Position numbers and translations under genes: made by a program. Of a DNA stretch of 63,317 nucleotides, positions 61,763 through 63,317 are shown piece by piece. Each line of letters begins with the position of its first letter. Position 1 is the first letter of the stretch. A model generated the notes under the pieces. It was not told where the DNA came from. It ran no database searches and worked only from the letters and a program-made list of their open reading frames with translations. This DNA comes from Anaerolineae bacterium. GTDB lineage: Bacteria > Chloroflexota > Anaerolineae > Aggregatilineales > Phototrophicaceae. The stretch is taken from contig JALHNT010000043.1 in assembly GCA_022843385.1 (NCBI GenBank), positions 1 to 63,317 of the forward strand, given 5' to 3'.

Positions 61763-61799
61763 CCGGAAACCTACCCAAGGGTGATGTTTTCGGTTTTTT
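61763..61799 (+). terminator. Intrinsic terminator in the LRR leader
   Basis: CCGGAAAC and GTTTTCGG pair (one G-U) with an inner ACCC/GGGT stem, then TTTTTT at 61794-61799. It lies 22 bases before the LRR ATG. It could end an upstream transcript or act as an attenuator. Confidence 0.7.
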
Positions 61800-61821
61800 A
61801 TTGATTGGAGGAAGCCACACC

Positions 61822-63317
61822 ATGCAACGTGCAGCACTTATTCGTGTCCTGGCACTTGTCATCAGTCTCATCACAGCGGTTGCCTACACACAGGCACAGA
61901 CCCCAACACCGGAAGAAGTGGCCTTGGAGCGCATAGAACAAGCGGCGGCCAGCGGGTCCACCAAGCTGGATCTATCGTATTTGGGGTTGACCAGTCTGCC
62001 GCCGGAGATCGGGCAGCTGAGCGGCCTGCAAACACTTGTTCTGGAGGACAATCAGCTCACGACCGTGCCGCTAGAGATCGGGCAGCTCACCCACCTGCAA
62101 GAGCTTCATCTAGAGAGAAATCAGCTCATTAGCCTGCCGCCAGAGATTGGGCAGCTCACCCGTCTGCAAGTGCTTCATCTATTGCTCAATCAGCTCACGA
62201 GCCTGCCGCCGGAGATCGGGCAGCTCACCTACCTGCAAGTGCTTGCTCCAGGGTTAAATCAGCTCACGACCGTGCCGCCGGAGATCGGGCAACTCACCCG
62301 CCTGCAAGTGCTTGTTCTAGGGTTCAATCAGCTCACGACCTTGCCGCCGGAGATCGGGCAACTCACCCGCCTGCAAGAGCTTAATCTAGAGAGCAATCAG
62401 CTCACGACCGTGCCGCCAGAGATCGGGCAGCTCACCCGCCTGCAAGAGCTTAATCTAGAGAGCAATCAGCTCACGACCGTGCCGCCAGAGATCGGGCAGC
62501 TCACCCACCTGCAAGAGCTTAATCTAGGGGGCAATGATCTCACGAGCCTGCCGCCGGAGATCGGGCAACTCACCAGTCTGCAAGTGCTTGGTCTAGGGTC
62601 CAATCAGCTCACGACCTTGCCGCCGGAGATCGGGCAACTCACCCGCCTGCAAGAGCTTCATTTATGGGGCAATCAGTTGACCAGCCTGCCACCTGAACTG
62701 GGCAATCTGGAGAACTTGCAGTGGCTCGAGGTATACAACAACCCGCTGCCACCCGACTATCCCACCGACACAGAAGCGCTGTTGGAATACCTGCGCCAGC
62801 AGCAGAGCAGCAGTGTGCAGCCCGTGTATAGAACACCGGAAGAAGTGGTCTTGGAGCGCATAGAACAAGCAGCGACCAGTGTAGCCACCGAGCTGGATCT
62901 ATCACATATGAGTTTAACCACTCTGCCGCGGGAGATCGGGCAGCTCACCAACCTACAAGGGCTTGGTCTAGATGGCAATCTGCTCACGACCGTGCCGCCA
63001 GAGATCGGGCAGCTCACCAGCCTGCAAGAGCTTCGTCTATCGGACAATCAGCTGACGAGCCTGCCGCCGGAGATCGGACAGCTCACCAGCCTGCAAGTGC
63101 TTCGTCTATCGGACAATCAGCTGACGAGCCTGCCGTCGGAGATCGGACAGCTCACCCACCTGCAAATGCTTGGTCTAGGGAGCAATCAGCTGACGAGCCT
63201 GCCGCGGGAGATCGGGCAGCTCACCAACCTACAAGGGCTTGGTCTAGATGGCAATCTGCTCACGACCGTGCCGCCAGAGATCGGGCAGCTCACCAGCCTG
63301 CAAGAGCTTCGTCTATC
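61822..63317 (+). CDS. Secreted leucine-rich-repeat protein, open at window edge
   Basis: From ATG 61822 (GGAGG 14 bases upstream) the frame is open for 498 codons and has no stop in the window. A signal peptide (residues 1-26) is followed by TPEEVALERIEQAAASG and then 23-residue LRRs of the type LPPEIGQLTxLQxLxLxxNQ, about 11 in block 1. A cap (NPLPPDYPTDTEALLEYLRQQ) follows, then RTPEEVVLERIEQAATS restarts a second block. The second block is cut by the edge. Similar LRRs precede Roco GTPase domains, but the signal peptide suggests export here. Function: protein binding. Confidence 0.88.
   Translation, partial: MQRAALIRVLALVISLITAVAYTQAQTPTPEEVALERIEQAAASGSTKLDLSYLGLTSLPPEIGQLSGLQTLVLEDNQLTTVPLEIGQLTHLQELHLERNQLISLPPEIGQLTRLQVLHLLLNQLTSLPPEIGQLTYLQVLAPGLNQLTTVPPEIGQLTRLQVLVLGFNQLTTLPPEIGQLTRLQELNLESNQLTTVPPEIGQLTRLQELNLESNQLTTVPPEIGQLTHLQELNLGGNDLTSLPPEIGQLTSLQVLGLGSNQLTTLPPEIGQLTRLQELHLWGNQLTSLPPELGNLENLQWLEVYNNPLPPDYPTDTEALLEYLRQQQSSSVQPVYRTPEEVVLERIEQAATSVATELDLSHMSLTTLPREIGQLTNLQGLGLDGNLLTTVPPEIGQLTSLQELRLSDNQLTSLPPEIGQLTSLQVLRLSDNQLTSLPSEIGQLTHLQMLGLGSNQLTSLPREIGQLTNLQGLGLDGNLLTTVPPEIGQLTSLQELRL

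Larger units (their letters stand above)
61249..61821. other. AT-rich gap upstream of the LRR gene
   Basis: Apart from the palindrome/promoter candidate at 61432-61460 and the terminator at 61763-61799, I see no gene. An 83-codon minus-strand frame at 61507-61758 has no family pattern or ribosome site. The base composition between 61376 and 61500 is clearly more AT-rich than the core genes, which suggests acquired DNA. Confidence 0.5.

Noticed and set aside
61822..63317. Regular repeats suggestive of a CRISPR array
   Set aside because: The 69-bp period encodes 23-residue LRRs in one open frame; there are no unique spacers between identical short repeats.

Overview
The window looks like a mid-GC chromosome segment from the phylum Chloroflexota, probably near Anaerolineae. 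This is inferred, not proven. The grounds are two ~890-residue MalT-type LuxR regulators, Pro/Thr-rich lipoproteins, a family of small proteins with a C-(M/L)-PC-x2-GIR motif, and an archetypal GCTATAAT -10 element in front of many core genes. A tRNA-Lys gene at 32684-32758 divides the window into two very different halves.

Left half (1-32683) is a mosaic island. It opens with the tail of an IS630-type transposase fused at a CTAG to a DUF499 ATPase pseudogene, which also carries an in-frame stop. A ribbon-helix-helix/relaxase pair follows. Then come two copies, about 8.65 kb apart and in the same orientation, of the C-terminal part of a type IV coupling protein followed by an HU-like gene. 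Both coupling-protein copies break at the same codon. Between them lies cargo: a NarL-type two-component system, a membrane protein, a cupin, a DUF6220 protein, a BNR-repeat protein, a c-type cytochrome lipoprotein, a ScyD/ScyE-like protein and a SnoaL-like protein. Right of the second copy, nearly everything is on the minus strand: a thioredoxin-reductase-like flavoprotein, four paralogous MDR dehydrogenases, several membrane proteins, two related ~75-90 aa proteins, a class C beta-lactamase-fold hydrolase, a GNAT, an alpha/beta hydrolase and two MalT-like regulators. The serine hydrolase and the alpha/beta hydrolase share a palindromic ATACCC-N6-GGGTAT promoter motif, and a related GGTATAG array lies downstream of the other regulator. 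The island ends with an IS1-like element with visible inverted repeats, an ImmA/IrrE peptidase fragment and the C-terminus of a serine recombinase that runs into the tRNA-Lys gene.

Right half (32759-61069) reads as ordinary core chromosome. It has a LysM lipoprotein, a UBP zinc finger, a divergent protein kinase, a broken RibD/DHFR-type gene, an MBL hydrolase, GNATs, an M3 oligopeptidase, a PCD-SDR-hydrolase operon, MsrA, a TPR protein, a pseudouridine-kinase-like PfkB, a DinB-like protein, two SGNH hydrolases, a polysaccharide flippase, an ABC-2-like permease, MalQ, a GH3 glucosidase, a dienelactone-hydrolase-like protein, a MazG-like protein, a CDP-alcohol phosphotransferase with Lgt, and a cupin.

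The last 2.2 kb (61070-63317) changes character again. It holds a MITE-like inverted-repeat element, an AT-rich stretch with a palindrome, a strong terminator, and then a secreted leucine-rich-repeat gene that is open to the window edge and contains exact 276-bp-spaced internal duplications.

The best candidates for something new are the twice-used coupling-protein breakpoint with its cargo, the shared operator linked to the MalT-like regulator, and the perfect 12-bp hairpin that abuts the kinase start codon.
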